DNA from: Rhodospirillales bacterium
GTDB lineage: Bacteria; Pseudomonadota; Alphaproteobacteria; Rhodospirillales; WMHbin7
DNA length: 64,000 nt
NCBI GenBank assembly: GCA_016215555.1
Contig: JACRJC010000040.1
Coordinates: 1-64,000, forward strand
Direction of reading: 5' to 3'
Shown: piece by piece, positions 34,417 to 43,151 of the stretch
Layout: every line of letters starts with the position of its first letter
Numbering within the stretch: the first letter of the stretch is position 1
Notes under the pieces: generated by a model
Database searches by the model: none
Seen by the model: the letters and a program-made list of their open reading frames with translations, nothing else
What the model was told of the DNA's origin: nothing
Position numbers and translations under genes: made by a program

Positions 34417-35325
34417 CTATTCGGCGGCCAGCGGCAAGCTGGCCGCCGTCATGGCCAGTCCGGCCAGGAAAATCAGCAGTCCGCCGCCCATGCCGGCGAT
34501 CCGGCGCATCAGATCCGCATGCGACGATCCGATGCCCAGGCGCGCAAACAGAATCTGCAGGCCGATGGCGCCAAAGCTGACGCCCGAGACCGTCAGGAAC
34601 GTTCCAGCCGCCATGGCCAGGGTGGCGAGAATGCCGATCCAGGCAAGCTGATTGGCGAAGGTGAACAGCAAGATCAGCAGCGCTCCCGAGCAGGGGCGAA
34701 GGCCCACCGCCAGCGAGGCGGCCAGCAATTCCCTGCCGCGCAGGGGCGGTTTGTCATGGCCGTGACGGCAGTTGGGATCGTGGCAACAGGATTTCCCCTT
34801 CAGGCTGTTCCAGGCCAGTCCCAGGCCGAGCAGGGCGATCAGGCCGTAGCTGATGGTTTCGAGCAGCCCGGCCTGTTCCATCAGGCGCTGGCTTCCCGCC
34901 GTCACCGCAAAGGAAAAGACGGCGACCAGAAGAATGGCCGAAAGGGCTTGGGTCAGCGCCATGCCGGCGCTGAGGAGCAGCCCCGCCGACAGCCGCGCCT
35001 GGCGGGTCAGGAAATAGCCGCCGACCACGAATTTGCCATGACCGGGGCCGGCCGCATGCACGATGCCGTAAAGAAATCCGATCAGGATCAAAGACAGGGC
35101 CGGCGCCAGGCTGGCATCGTCTTGCAAGACGGCGATCTGTTCGCGCAGGATCGCCATGGCCTGGCGCTGCATGACGGCCAGCCAGGCCAGCAGAGGCCGC
35201 GCCGCCTCGGGAACCCAAAGAACGGTTTCCTGGGCCGAGGCCGGCCTGCCGCCGCCCAGCGGGTCGGCCAGGGCCGGCGCCACGGGCAGACAGGTCAGCA
35301 GGGCGAAAGCGGATCGTCCTAGCAT
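34417..35325 (-). CDS. Nickel/cobalt transporter (RcnA/NicO type)
   Basis: A 302-residue inner-membrane protein with about six helices. The NicO-family motif GIVHAAGPGHGKFVVGGYFL lies in helix 2, and a His/Cys-rich loop (CCHDPNCRHGHDK, about 187-199) follows helix 4. Then GLRPCSGALLILLF. An N-terminal signal-like segment ends near ALADPL. The family moves Ni2+ and Co2+, usually as an exporter for the RcnA side. The stop of the upstream DUF1007 gene overlaps its start by 7 bases, a standard partnership for metal transporters. Confidence 0.85.
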   Translation of the reverse strand: MLGRSAFALLTCLPVAPALADPLGGGRPASAQETVLWVPEAARPLLAWLAVMQRQAMAILREQIAVLQDDASLAPALSLILIGFLYGIVHAAGPGHGKFVVGGYFLTRQARLSAGLLLSAGMALTQALSAILLVAVFSFAVTAGSQRLMEQAGLLETISYGLIALLGLGLAWNSLKGKSCCHDPNCRHGHDKPPLRGRELLAASLAVGLRPCSGALLILLFTFANQLAWIGILATLAMAAGTFLTVSGVSFGAIGLQILFARLGIGSSHADLMRRIAGMGGGLLIFLAGLAMTAASLPLAAE

Positions 35326-35903
35326 TTAAGGGTGACCCGCATCGGACTGACGCTGTTGAAATAGAATTTGACGGACTTGTCCTCGTCGGCCTTGGCGCTG
35401 CATGAAAGCGAGCCGTCGCCTTCGAAGCGCACGGGATCCTTCTTGGGCGGCAGCATTTCGATATAATAGCTTTCCTCGAAATAACTGACGGAAATCGGCG
35501 TCTTTCTGGGATCGACCGGCTCGGGCAACGGCAACAAGAAGCTGTAGACCACTTCCTTTTTTCTGATATCGACGGAAAACTCTTTCGGGACTAGGCCCTT
35601 CAGGGTCTTGTCGCCAAGCTTGATGTAGGTGAACCAGTTCTGCTCGCCGGTTTTGGCGAAGGCCTTCTTCTCGATGACCTTTACTTCCTCGGCTTCGAAA
35701 CGTCCATTCTTGTTGACGTCGAAATCGGCAAGCAGCGATGAGCTGAAAAAATCGTCGAAAGCCCATTCGACGCGAAGGCCGGTGACGGTTCCCTTGGCGA
35801 CGACGAAGCTGAAGGCGGTGCCGACCCAGACATGCGGATGCGCCCGGGCATTCGCGGGGAAAAACGCCGCCATCAGCAGCATGAGGGCAAGAAACCGGCG
35901 CAT
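35319..35903 (-). CDS. DUF1007 family exported protein
   Basis: A 194-residue protein with a signal peptide (MRRFLALMLLMAAFFPANARA) and the DUF1007 start HPHVWV right after the cleavage site, a likely metal site. An EF-hand-like loop DVNKNGRFEAEE lies at about 61-72. DUF1007 proteins occur next to NicO/RcnA-type transporters and are thought to be periplasmic metal handlers. It overlaps the Ni/Co transporter gene by 7 bases. Confidence 0.85.
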   Translation of the reverse strand: MRRFLALMLLMAAFFPANARAHPHVWVGTAFSFVVAKGTVTGLRVEWAFDDFFSSSLLADFDVNKNGRFEAEEVKVIEKKAFAKTGEQNWFTYIKLGDKTLKGLVPKEFSVDIRKKEVVYSFLLPLPEPVDPRKTPISVSYFEESYYIEMLPPKKDPVRFEGDGSLSCSAKADEDKSVKFYFNSVSPMRVTLKC

Positions 35904-35912
35904 GATCCGATT

Positions 35913-36710
35913 TTAGGGCATCAATTCGCCGCCGGCCAGAACGATGCTTTGGCCGGTGACCGAATTGGCGGCGTCGCTGCATAGCCAAGCCAGGGTGCCC
36001 CCCACTTCGAAGGGTTGCACCAGACGTCCTTGCGGATTGTGGCTAAGCAGATTGGCCAGCGCTTCTTCGCGCGAACGCCCGGTCTTGGCGGTGATGGTGT
36101 CCAGCGAGTTGGCGACGATGTCGGTATCGGTATAGCCCGGGCAGACGGCGTTGACCGTAATCCCGGTCTTGGCCAGTTCGATGGCCAGGGCCCGCGTGAA
36201 GCCGACCATGCCATGCTTGGCCGCGCAATAGGCGGTGACATAGGCCATGCCGGTCAGGCCCGCCGTCGAGGCGATGTTGACGATACGCCCCCAATTGGCC
36301 TTTTGCATGTCGGGCAGCACGGCTTGGGCGGCGTAAACCGCGCCCATCAGATCGACGTCGAAAATTTTCTTCCAAAAAGCCGCATCGCTTTTCAGGAAGG
36401 GAGACGACAGAGCGATGCCGGCATTATTGACCAGGATATCGACAGTACCCTGGCGGGCCTTGATATCGGCGAAGGCCTGGCGGACTTGTGCCTCATCGCC
36501 GACATCGGCGCCGGCGCAGCAAACATCGACGCCGAAATCCTCGCGCAGGCGGCTGGCCGTGGCTTCCAGCACCTGGACATTGCGCCCCAGCAGCGACAAT
36601 TTGGCCCCTTGCTCGGCCAGGGCCTCGGCGATGGCGGCGCCGATGCCGCGCCCGCCGCCGGTGATGGCGGCATGCTTGCCGGCAAGGGATTTGACTGGGC
36701 CGTCGATCAT
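35913..36710 (-). CDS. Short-chain dehydrogenase/reductase
   Basis: A 265-residue SDR. It has the cofactor motif TGGGRGIGAAIAEALA (TGxxxGIG), DVGDEAQVRQ, NNAGIA, catalytic Ser in VNIASTAGLTG, and catalytic YxxxK in AYCAAKHGM. The C-terminal GYTDTDIV and SVTGQSIVLAGGE are typical of 3-hydroxyacyl or 3-hydroxybutyrate-type SDRs. Substrate cannot be fixed. The ATG at 36710 is chosen; an upstream ATG at about 36740 is possible but not conserved. It ends 10 bases before the DUF1007 start, yet no functional link to metals is apparent. Confidence 0.82.
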   Translation of the reverse strand: MIDGPVKSLAGKHAAITGGGRGIGAAIAEALAEQGAKLSLLGRNVQVLEATASRLREDFGVDVCCAGADVGDEAQVRQAFADIKARQGTVDILVNNAGIALSSPFLKSDAAFWKKIFDVDLMGAVYAAQAVLPDMQKANWGRIVNIASTAGLTGMAYVTAYCAAKHGMVGFTRALAIELAKTGITVNAVCPGYTDTDIVANSLDTITAKTGRSREEALANLLSHNPQGRLVQPFEVGGTLAWLCSDAANSVTGQSIVLAGGELMP

Positions 36711-36837
36711 GCCGGGACTGTAGCCCCATGTATGCGGCATTGCAATAAAATCGGCATTTTCCTGCCGAATTGAAGGCCCTCGCTTGTCCTTGGGACTTTT
36801 CTGCCTAAATATCCGGGATATTTCGAAAGGAAAGCGA

Positions 36838-37980
36838 TTGCGATCAATCTTGCATTTTCTACGCCAGGAAGCTGCCGGTGGCGCCGTTCTGACACTGGCC
36901 GCCGCCGTGGCGATGATCTGGTCCAATTCGTCCCTGGGCGGGCTGTATGACGGCCTGCTGGCCCTGCGCATTTCGCTCGCCGTCGGCGACTATACGCTGT
37001 CGAAGACCTTGCTGCACTGGGTCAATGACGGGTTGATGGCCATCTTCTTCTTGCTGGTCGGCATCGAAATCAAGCGCGAGATTCTGGCCGGCGAGTTGAA
37101 GGATCCGCGCAAGGCCCTGCTGCCGGCCGTCGCCGCCCTGGGCGGCATGGCAGTACCGGCCGGGGTCTATGTTCTGTTCAATTGGCAGACTCCGGAAACC
37201 CTGGCTGGATGGGCCATCCCTTCGGCGACCGACATCGCCTTCTCGCTGGGCGTGCTGTCGCTGCTGGGGCCAAGGGTGCCGGTGTCGCTGAAAGTGTTTC
37301 TGCTGGCGCTGGCGGTGCTGGACGATCTGGGCGCCATCATTGTGATCGCCCTGTTCTACACGGTCGATCTGTCGCCCTTGTCGCTGGGGCTGGCCGGAGC
37401 CGGCCTGGCTTGCTTGCTTCTCATCAATCGACTTGGGGTTCGCAACCTGGCGCCCTATGTGCTGCTGGGCGTCTTCATGTGGGTTTGCGTCTTGAAGTCC
37501 GGCGTGCATGCGACGCTGGCGGGGGTTGCGGTCGGCCTAGTACTGCCGCGCCCGCAGCCTGCCGATACGACCGAACATTCCTTGCATCCCTGGATCGTCT
37601 TTTTCATTCTTCCGCTTTTCGCCTTGGTCAATGCGGGCGTTCCTCTGGGCGGATTGGGCATGGAGGCCCTGTTCCATCCGGTGACTTTGGGGACGGCGCT
37701 GGGCTTGTTCGTGGGTAAGCAGGCCGGCGTGGTCGGGTTTTCGTGGCTGGCGATCCGGATGGGAATCGGGGCCTTGCCCCAAGGGGCAAGCTGGCCTCAG
37801 TTCTATGGAGTGGCCCTGCTAACCGGCATCGGCTTTACCATGAGCCTGTTCGTGGGCACGCTGGCTTTTGCCGACGACAGCCAGTTGAACGCTGTGCGCC
37901 TGGGCGTGCTGCTGGGAACCGTTCTCTCGGCTGCGGCTGGATATCTGGTTCTGCGGTTGGCCAATAGCAAATCCGGTTAG
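36838..37980 (+). CDS. nhaA: Na+/H+ antiporter NhaA
   Basis: A 380-residue inner-membrane antiporter exchanging Na+ for H+. It starts LRSILHFLRQEAAGG, the usual NhaA opening. The paired Asp residues of the ion site are in LALAVLDDLGAI, and the SATDIAFSLGVL element precedes them. Twelve helices fit the hydrophobic pattern. The TTG at 36838 is chosen because AAAGGAAA lies just upstream. Its last 4 bases overlap the convergent soxS gene. Confidence 0.9.
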   Translation: MRSILHFLRQEAAGGAVLTLAAAVAMIWSNSSLGGLYDGLLALRISLAVGDYTLSKTLLHWVNDGLMAIFFLLVGIEIKREILAGELKDPRKALLPAVAALGGMAVPAGVYVLFNWQTPETLAGWAIPSATDIAFSLGVLSLLGPRVPVSLKVFLLALAVLDDLGAIIVIALFYTVDLSPLSLGLAGAGLACLLLINRLGVRNLAPYVLLGVFMWVCVLKSGVHATLAGVAVGLVLPRPQPADTTEHSLHPWIVFFILPLFALVNAGVPLGGLGMEALFHPVTLGTALGLFVGKQAGVVGFSWLAIRMGIGALPQGASWPQFYGVALLTGIGFTMSLFVGTLAFADDSQLNAVRLGVLLGTVLSAAAGYLVLRLANSKSG

Positions 37981-38342
37981 CACTTGCCCCCGGACTCGCG
38001 CTTTTTCGCCTTGGCGGCGGCCATGTCCATCAGATCCCAGAAACTGCCGCTGTCGCGATAGCCCAGAATGCGCGCCACCTCTTCCCCGCAAGCCAGGATG
38101 ACGAAGGTGGGCGAGATGCGAATGTCGGCGATTTTCTCGTACTCGGCTGGCCGCGGCTTCTTGATGTCGATGCGCTTCAAGGGCAGCAGCGGAGCGGCGT
38201 CGGAATTGGCGTAGCTCTGGCCGATGTCGCGGTCCCAGGCCGCGCAATAGGGGCAGCCCTCGAAGCCGAACATCAGCAATTCGCCGGCCCGGGCGGGAAG
38301 ACCAGCCAGAAGCAGGGGCAGGATCAGCAGCAGTTTCTTCAT
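37977..38342 (-). CDS. soxS: SoxS-type periplasmic thioredoxin
   Basis: A 121-residue exported thioredoxin-like protein with a signal peptide (MKKLLLILPLLLAGLPARAG) and active site GCPYCAAWD. It ends CGEEVARILGYRDSGSFWDL. In Paracoccus SoxS reduces and reactivates the SoxY carrier cysteine, and this gene is the last of the sox run, which fits. The ATG at 38342 is preferred over a TTG one codon upstream. Note this is the periplasmic SoxS, not the E. coli superoxide regulator. The gap to soxF is 10 bases. Confidence 0.85.
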   Translation of the reverse strand: MKKLLLILPLLLAGLPARAGELLMFGFEGCPYCAAWDRDIGQSYANSDAAPLLPLKRIDIKKPRPAEYEKIADIRISPTFVILACGEEVARILGYRDSGSFWDLMDMAAAKAKKRESGGKC

Positions 38343-38352
38343 CAAATCCTCG

Positions 38353-39624
38353 TCAGTCGAAAATCGACGCCAGCAGATCGCTTTCCCATTTCTGGCGGGC
38401 GGCCTTGTTGGCCGGCGTGCCCTTGGCCTCGACGTCGGGGTCGGACTGCAGCTTCATCTCGCCCTTGTCTTGATGGACGGCATAGCGCGAAATCGAGCGC
38501 ATCGCCAGATCCGAAGACAGATAGGGATAGCAGGCGGTATGGACGCGGGCCGGATTGGCGGCGGAAATCTCGGGCCCCTTCGCGCCCAACTGAGCGGCGA
38601 TGGCTTGGGCGCACAGGGCGGCACTTTGCGAGGCCGCCCCGGCGCTGAAGCCGTAGGGCGTTCTGGCGGCATCGCCCAGCGCATACACGGTGTCGTGCGC
38701 CTTGGAGCGCAGGCTGGTGGGATCGACCTCGGCGAAACTGTCGCCCTTTCCGGCGATGCCCAGCTTCTTGACCAGGGCGCTGCCGCGATTGGGAGGAATC
38801 AGCGACAACAGGTCATAGGAAATCTTGTCGCCCATGCCGGTCGTCACATCGCGCTTCTTGGCATCGACCTGGGCGACGGTTTCTTGAAAGACGTAATCGA
38901 TATAGGGGCCCATGGCATCGATGGCGGCGCTGAACCCGGCAGCTACCACTTGCGGCTGCGGATTGGGCCGGTCGTCGATCAGCACCACCTTGCCCTTCAG
39001 ATTCCTTGATTTCAGATGCTGGGCCAGCAAGAGCGCGTATTCATAGGGGGCGGGCGAGCATTTGACGGCGCCCGGCGGCGCGCTGACGACGATGGTGCCG
39101 CCCTTGAAGGCGCTTAGACGCTTGGCCAGTTCCGGCAGCGCCGTCCGGTCGTACAAAGACAGATTGGCCTTGGGATCGTCCTTCAGCCCGGGAATCGTTT
39201 CCGGCGCCAGCTCGATGCCGCTGGCCGCCACCAGGGCGGAATAGGTAAACGCGCCCTGGCTGGTCTCGACGCTGCGCTTGGCGATGTCGGCGCCCAGCAC
39301 CTGGCCCTGGATGAGGCGGATTCCCTTGGCGGCAAGCAGGGAATAGGGCCGCGTGGCGTCCTTGAAAGACTTGCGTCCGAAGAGGCAGTCGAAGCTCGAG
39401 GGGCCCGAGAAGAAATCGGCCATCGGCTCGACGAGGACGATTTCCGCTTCGGGGGACAGGCGGCGCAAATCGACGGCCAGCTTGCAGCCGGCAAAGCCGC
39501 CGCCGGCGATGACCACGCGCCGGCCCTTTTCCGGTTCGGCGGCAAAGGCGCGCACAAACATGCCGGGGGCGACGCCTGTCGCCACGATCCCCGCCATGCC
39601 GGTCAAGATGGTTCGGCGTTTCAT
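38353..39624 (-). CDS. soxF: SoxF, flavocytochrome c sulfide dehydrogenase-like flavoprotein
   Basis: A 423-residue FAD protein of the FccB/SoxF family. A Tat-like signal carries the twin Arg in KRRTILTG and ends near AFAAEP. The FAD motif VVIAGGGFAG is at about 37-46. The family Cys residues are seen in GGFAGCKLA and GAVKCSPAPYEYA, and YALGDAARTPYGFSAGAA matches the C-terminal FAD site. It would oxidise sulfide, donating electrons to a cytochrome c, or assist the Sox system. No FccA cytochrome lies next to it; the neighbouring SoxXA or another cytochrome could be its acceptor. Lies between soxB and soxS. Confidence 0.88.
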   Translation of the reverse strand: MKRRTILTGMAGIVATGVAPGMFVRAFAAEPEKGRRVVIAGGGFAGCKLAVDLRRLSPEAEIVLVEPMADFFSGPSSFDCLFGRKSFKDATRPYSLLAAKGIRLIQGQVLGADIAKRSVETSQGAFTYSALVAASGIELAPETIPGLKDDPKANLSLYDRTALPELAKRLSAFKGGTIVVSAPPGAVKCSPAPYEYALLLAQHLKSRNLKGKVVLIDDRPNPQPQVVAAGFSAAIDAMGPYIDYVFQETVAQVDAKKRDVTTGMGDKISYDLLSLIPPNRGSALVKKLGIAGKGDSFAEVDPTSLRSKAHDTVYALGDAARTPYGFSAGAASQSAALCAQAIAAQLGAKGPEISAANPARVHTACYPYLSSDLAMRSISRYAVHQDKGEMKLQSDPDVEAKGTPANKAARQKWESDLLASIFD

Positions 39625-39636
39625 CGGCCCTCTCCC

Positions 39637-41328
39637 TTATCCGATCAGGCGCACGCGGTTGCGGTCCTCGATCGAAACCTTGCCCGTCTGGCGCAGATAA
39701 TTGGCGACGATGTCGAAACAGGGCGGGCCCTTCATCTCCTGCATCGAGGCCCAGCCCGCCGCCTTGTAGGTGCGGTTGGAGTCCAGGGGCTTGTTGCCGA
39801 CCATCAGGTCGCTGATGCGCTGGCCCATCGGCTTTTTGGGATCGATGGCGTAGCTGACGCCGCCGACCCGCACCATGTCGCCGCCCTGGCGGGCATAGGG
39901 ATCTAGATGGAACAGGTTGTTGGCGACGTCTTCCATCATATGCTTGATGTCGGCGCCGGTGATGTCGCGGGACCAACTGTTGGGATAGGTGAGGCCGGTA
40001 TGGGTGAAGACGTCCTCGGTCGTGATGGCCTGGCCGGGCAGAATGCTGATGCCCCATCTGAAGCCGGGCGAGAAGGCGACTTCGGCATCGTAATGCTTCA
40101 TCAGCGCATCGAGGATGATTTCGTCGAAGGGGCCGTTGAAATTGCCGCGCCGCCACAAAAGCGATTCCGATACCGCCAGCTTCTCGGACAATTTGTCCTT
40201 GAAGGGGGCGCGGATGTCCGAGATCAGCTTGGCCATGGCCGGATCGGGGGCGATGGCGTTCGACAGGACGGGGATCAGTTTGTAGCGCCATCCCCGCACC
40301 CGCTTGTCCTTGACGTCGAGATCCAGACGCGACAGCCATTTGCCGTGCGCGCCCGACTGGATGACGAGCGTGTTGCCGACCTTCACCGGCTGGGCGATGG
40401 CGTCGTGGGTATGGCCGCCCAGAATGACGTCGAGGCCCTTGACCCGGCTGGCCAGCTTCCAATCGACCGAGAAGCCGTTGTGGCTCAGCAGCACCACGAT
40501 ATCGACTTTTTCCTTGTTGCGCAGGGTGTCGATATGTTCCTGCACCTTGCCTTCCTCGATGCCGAAGGTCAGGCCGGGCACGAAGCGCAGCGGATGCGAA
40601 ACCGGCGTATAGGGGAAAGCCTGGCCGATGACGCCGATCTTGACGCCGCCGGCTTCCCGGATCGTATAGGGATTGAAGACCGGTTCGAACCATTGGGTAT
40701 CGCGCACATTATGGGCCACGAAATCGCCCTTGAAGACGCCCTTCTTGTCGGTGTCGCCGAAATATTCCTTCACCTTGTCGATGCCGTAGGTGAATTCCCA
40801 ATGCGGCGAGAAGACGTCGATCTCCAGCTGGTTGACGACGTCGATCATGTCGCGGCCCTGCGTCCACAGCGCGGTGGCCGAACCCTGGATGGTGTCGCCG
40901 CCATCCATCAGCAGCACCTTGCCGGGGCGCTCGGACTTGATGTTCCTGACCAGGGTGGCGATATGGGCATAGCCGCCCATCGGTCCCAGCTTGGCCGCCA
41001 TTTCTGCGAAGGAGAGATGGGTATAGGCGTGCGCTTCCAGCGAGCCCGGCCTGAATCCGTAATGTTTGAGCAGGGGCTCGCCGGTCAGATAGGGCGGCTT
41101 GCCGGCCTCGGCGCCGACGCCATGCAGACGGTCGGGCTCGCGGTAATGCACGGGCAAAAGCGTGGCGTGGCTGTCGGTCATGTGCAGCAGCGTCACATTG
41201 CCCAGCGGCTGGAATTCGGTGAGGTTCTGGGCCGTCATTTCGGCGGCGACGCCGCGCCCCGAGATCAGCGAGGCGCTTGCCGCGACGGCGGCCAAAGCCA
41301 GAAAATCGCGTCGTGAAATCTCGTCCAT
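39637..41328 (-). CDS. soxB: SoxB thiosulfohydrolase
   Basis: A 563-residue periplasmic enzyme. The Tat signal is clear (SRRDFLALAAV, 5-15) with cleavage near GVAAEM. The di-manganese calcineurin-like motifs are in order: LHMTDSHATLLP, MDGGDTIQGSATALW, LSHNGF and LGGHTHD. The C-terminal 5'-nucleotidase domain follows (ITTEDVFTHTGLTYPNSWSRD). SoxB hydrolyses the terminal sulfonate from the SoxY-bound sulfur as sulfate. The ATG at 41328 begins the Tat signal; frame upstream passes through the palindromic repeat at 41375-41436 and is not coding. Confidence 0.95.
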   Translation of the reverse strand: MDEISRRDFLALAAVAASASLISGRGVAAEMTAQNLTEFQPLGNVTLLHMTDSHATLLPVHYREPDRLHGVGAEAGKPPYLTGEPLLKHYGFRPGSLEAHAYTHLSFAEMAAKLGPMGGYAHIATLVRNIKSERPGKVLLMDGGDTIQGSATALWTQGRDMIDVVNQLEIDVFSPHWEFTYGIDKVKEYFGDTDKKGVFKGDFVAHNVRDTQWFEPVFNPYTIREAGGVKIGVIGQAFPYTPVSHPLRFVPGLTFGIEEGKVQEHIDTLRNKEKVDIVVLLSHNGFSVDWKLASRVKGLDVILGGHTHDAIAQPVKVGNTLVIQSGAHGKWLSRLDLDVKDKRVRGWRYKLIPVLSNAIAPDPAMAKLISDIRAPFKDKLSEKLAVSESLLWRRGNFNGPFDEIILDALMKHYDAEVAFSPGFRWGISILPGQAITTEDVFTHTGLTYPNSWSRDITGADIKHMMEDVANNLFHLDPYARQGGDMVRVGGVSYAIDPKKPMGQRISDLMVGNKPLDSNRTYKAAGWASMQEMKGPPCFDIVANYLRQTGKVSIEDRNRVRLIG

Positions 41329-41374
41329 GGATGCCTCCGTATGCCGATGCTGTTCGGGAGCGTCTTTACTTCCC

Positions 41375-41436
41375 TCGTCATTGCCGGGCTTGACCCGGTA
41401 ATCCATGGACCCCCGGGCCAAGCCCGGGGGTGACGA
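41375..41436. repeat. Imperfect palindrome between soxXA and soxB
   Basis: Two 23-base arms face each other: CGTCA-ttg-CCGGGCTTGaCCCGG and the complement of a CGTCA-ccc-CCGGGCTTGgCCCGG version, separated by about 14 bases. The core matches the outer arms of the element at 21771-22078. It splits the sox operon between soxXA and soxB and could act as an mRNA processing or partial termination site, which is an inference. Confidence 0.75.
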
Positions 41437-41461
41437 TGGGAAGATAAGGCGGACGCTCTTC

Positions 41462-42757
41462 TTAGTGACCCAGACCGGGCGCGCGCAACGGCTTGCCCTG
41501 GGCGAACGAGGCCAGGTAAAGCTCGAGCTCCGCATACTCGATCGAATCGCCAGGGATGAAGTTCATGCCCAACGGCAGTGTGCACCACTGGAAGCGCTTG
41601 CGCATGTCCCAGATCTTGGCGAAGTTGGTGCGGTAGGTCGGGAAGTGCAGATTCATCGGCATGGCCAGCAAGGGCAGCTTGCGGCCGCCCAGGAATTTGC
41701 CGCCGCCGCGTTCTTCGGTGTGGCAGTCGGCGCAGGCATGATTGCGCTGGCCGACCCGGTTGTAGAAGGAAGTTTTGCCGCGTTCCAGCGCTTCCTTCAT
41801 TTCGGGCGAGGACATGTCGATATTCTGGGCCATGCCAGTCGAGGCCATCTTGATGGCGGTGGTGGTATGGATATTGTCGTTGCCCTGGGCGGGGATGATG
41901 TTCTCGCCCATCGTGTCCTTGGCGTGCGGGCCCAGGAAATCTTCGATCGCCATGACGCGGTTGTAGGTCTTGACGAAGCGCGGCCATTTGGCGGCGACGC
42001 CGGTCATCTTGGCGGCCCCTCCGGCATGACAGGAGTCGCAGGTCTTGCCGTTCGGCCCCGCCTTCTTCCACATCTTGGCGGCGGTGGCCTCCGACATGGC
42101 GATGGCTGGATTGTTGGTGGGATCGAGATTGTCGCCGAAGCCTTCCGAGACATAGCGCGTTGCCGGATCGATGTTGGGATCCTTGCGCTTGACGGGCGGG
42201 CCCTTCTGCGACTGGACATAGGCGACCAGATGCACGATTTCTTCCGGCGTGAAGGCGCCCGACGCGCCCCAGGGCGGCATGAAGCTGTCCTTGTTGATCG
42301 AGCGCATGTCGTAGATCATCTGATAGACGAATTCGTCCTTGAACTTCTTGTCGCCGAACTTGACCAGGCTGGGTCCGACATCGCCCATCGGCCAGATGTC
42401 GTCCCTGACCACATGGCAGCCCGTGCAGGGCGCCTTGGCCCGGCTTTCGAACAGCTTCTTGCCCTTGGCGACGTCGCCCTTGATGTCCTTGGGCATCTCG
42501 ACCTTGACCACCGGCGGCGCGGGAATGGATTCTTTGTAGGAAAGCGTGCGGTATTTCGACCAGTTGGTGTCGGCATAGGGGCTGTAGGGGCCTTCGTTAT
42601 AGCGGATCTGTACCTGCTTGCCGTCCTTTTCGACGATGGGCGCCGCCGATTCCTTGATGGACTGCGACGTCCATTCCGGCACGCTGGAACAGGCAGCGGC
42701 GGCGAACGCCACGCCCGCGATCAAGGCGAACGAGCGCCAGGATGTCCAATGGTTCAT
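41462..42757 (-). CDS. Fused SoxX-SoxA triheme cytochrome c lipoprotein
   Basis: A 431-residue fusion. A signal peptide ends in a lipobox-like AAAC with Cys23, so it is probably a lipoprotein. Residues about 85-190 are a SoxX domain: heme motif C111-x2-C114-H115, GDVGPSL, and axial Met160 in SFMPPWG, then FTPEEIVHLVAYV. Residues about 215-425 are SoxA: hemes at C240-x2-C243-H244 and C342-x2-C345-H346. The catalytic Cys of SoxA, which becomes a persulfide, fits C392 in FQWCTLPLG. SoxXA joins thiosulfate oxidatively to SoxY and is normally two chains. Here one polypeptide would hold all hemes. It lies between soxZ and soxB and has a ribosome-binding site and ATG of its own. Confidence 0.88.
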   Translation of the reverse strand: MNHWTSWRSFALIAGVAFAAAACSSVPEWTSQSIKESAAPIVEKDGKQVQIRYNEGPYSPYADTNWSKYRTLSYKESIPAPPVVKVEMPKDIKGDVAKGKKLFESRAKAPCTGCHVVRDDIWPMGDVGPSLVKFGDKKFKDEFVYQMIYDMRSINKDSFMPPWGASGAFTPEEIVHLVAYVQSQKGPPVKRKDPNIDPATRYVSEGFGDNLDPTNNPAIAMSEATAAKMWKKAGPNGKTCDSCHAGGAAKMTGVAAKWPRFVKTYNRVMAIEDFLGPHAKDTMGENIIPAQGNDNIHTTTAIKMASTGMAQNIDMSSPEMKEALERGKTSFYNRVGQRNHACADCHTEERGGGKFLGGRKLPLLAMPMNLHFPTYRTNFAKIWDMRKRFQWCTLPLGMNFIPGDSIEYAELELYLASFAQGKPLRAPGLGH

Positions 42758-42778
42758 GTTGGCCTCCCCGTCTTGTTG

Positions 42779-43099
42779 TCAGAACGATACGTCGATCGAG
42801 CCGGTATGCTTTTCGCCGGTCGTGTCCTCGAAGGTCACGGTCAGCTTGCCGGGCTGGTCGGCCTTCAACGGAAATTCGACGAAAGGATTGGCGCTCAAGG
42901 ATTGGGTCATCTCGCCCGACATGATCGTCTTGCCGTTATAGGTGACGGTGACGGTGTGGATGAAATTATAGACCTTCTCGATGATTTTCCCGTCCTTGCC
43001 GCGCTCGACGGTTTCCATGGGATGGGTGACCAGGGCGCGCACGGAAAGCACCTGGCCCTTGGCGATGGATTTGGGAAGGCGAATCTTGACGTCAGCCAT
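42779..43099 (-). CDS. soxZ: SoxZ sulfur-carrier partner
   Basis: A 106-residue protein. It starts ADVKIRLPKSIAKGQ, followed by VRALVTHPMETVERG and NFIHTVTVTYNGKTI, the standard SoxZ immunoglobulin-like fold. It has no signal peptide, as expected, since SoxYZ is exported as a complex through the Tat signal of SoxY. Situated directly after soxY, 52 bases apart. Confidence 0.95.
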   Translation of the reverse strand: MADVKIRLPKSIAKGQVLSVRALVTHPMETVERGKDGKIIEKVYNFIHTVTVTYNGKTIMSGEMTQSLSANPFVEFPLKADQPGKLTVTFEDTTGEKHTGSIDVSF

Positions 43100-43151
43100 A
43101 GTGAAATCTCCTGAAAGGATGCTGGGGGCGCTGTCGGGGCGAGGCGGCTTG

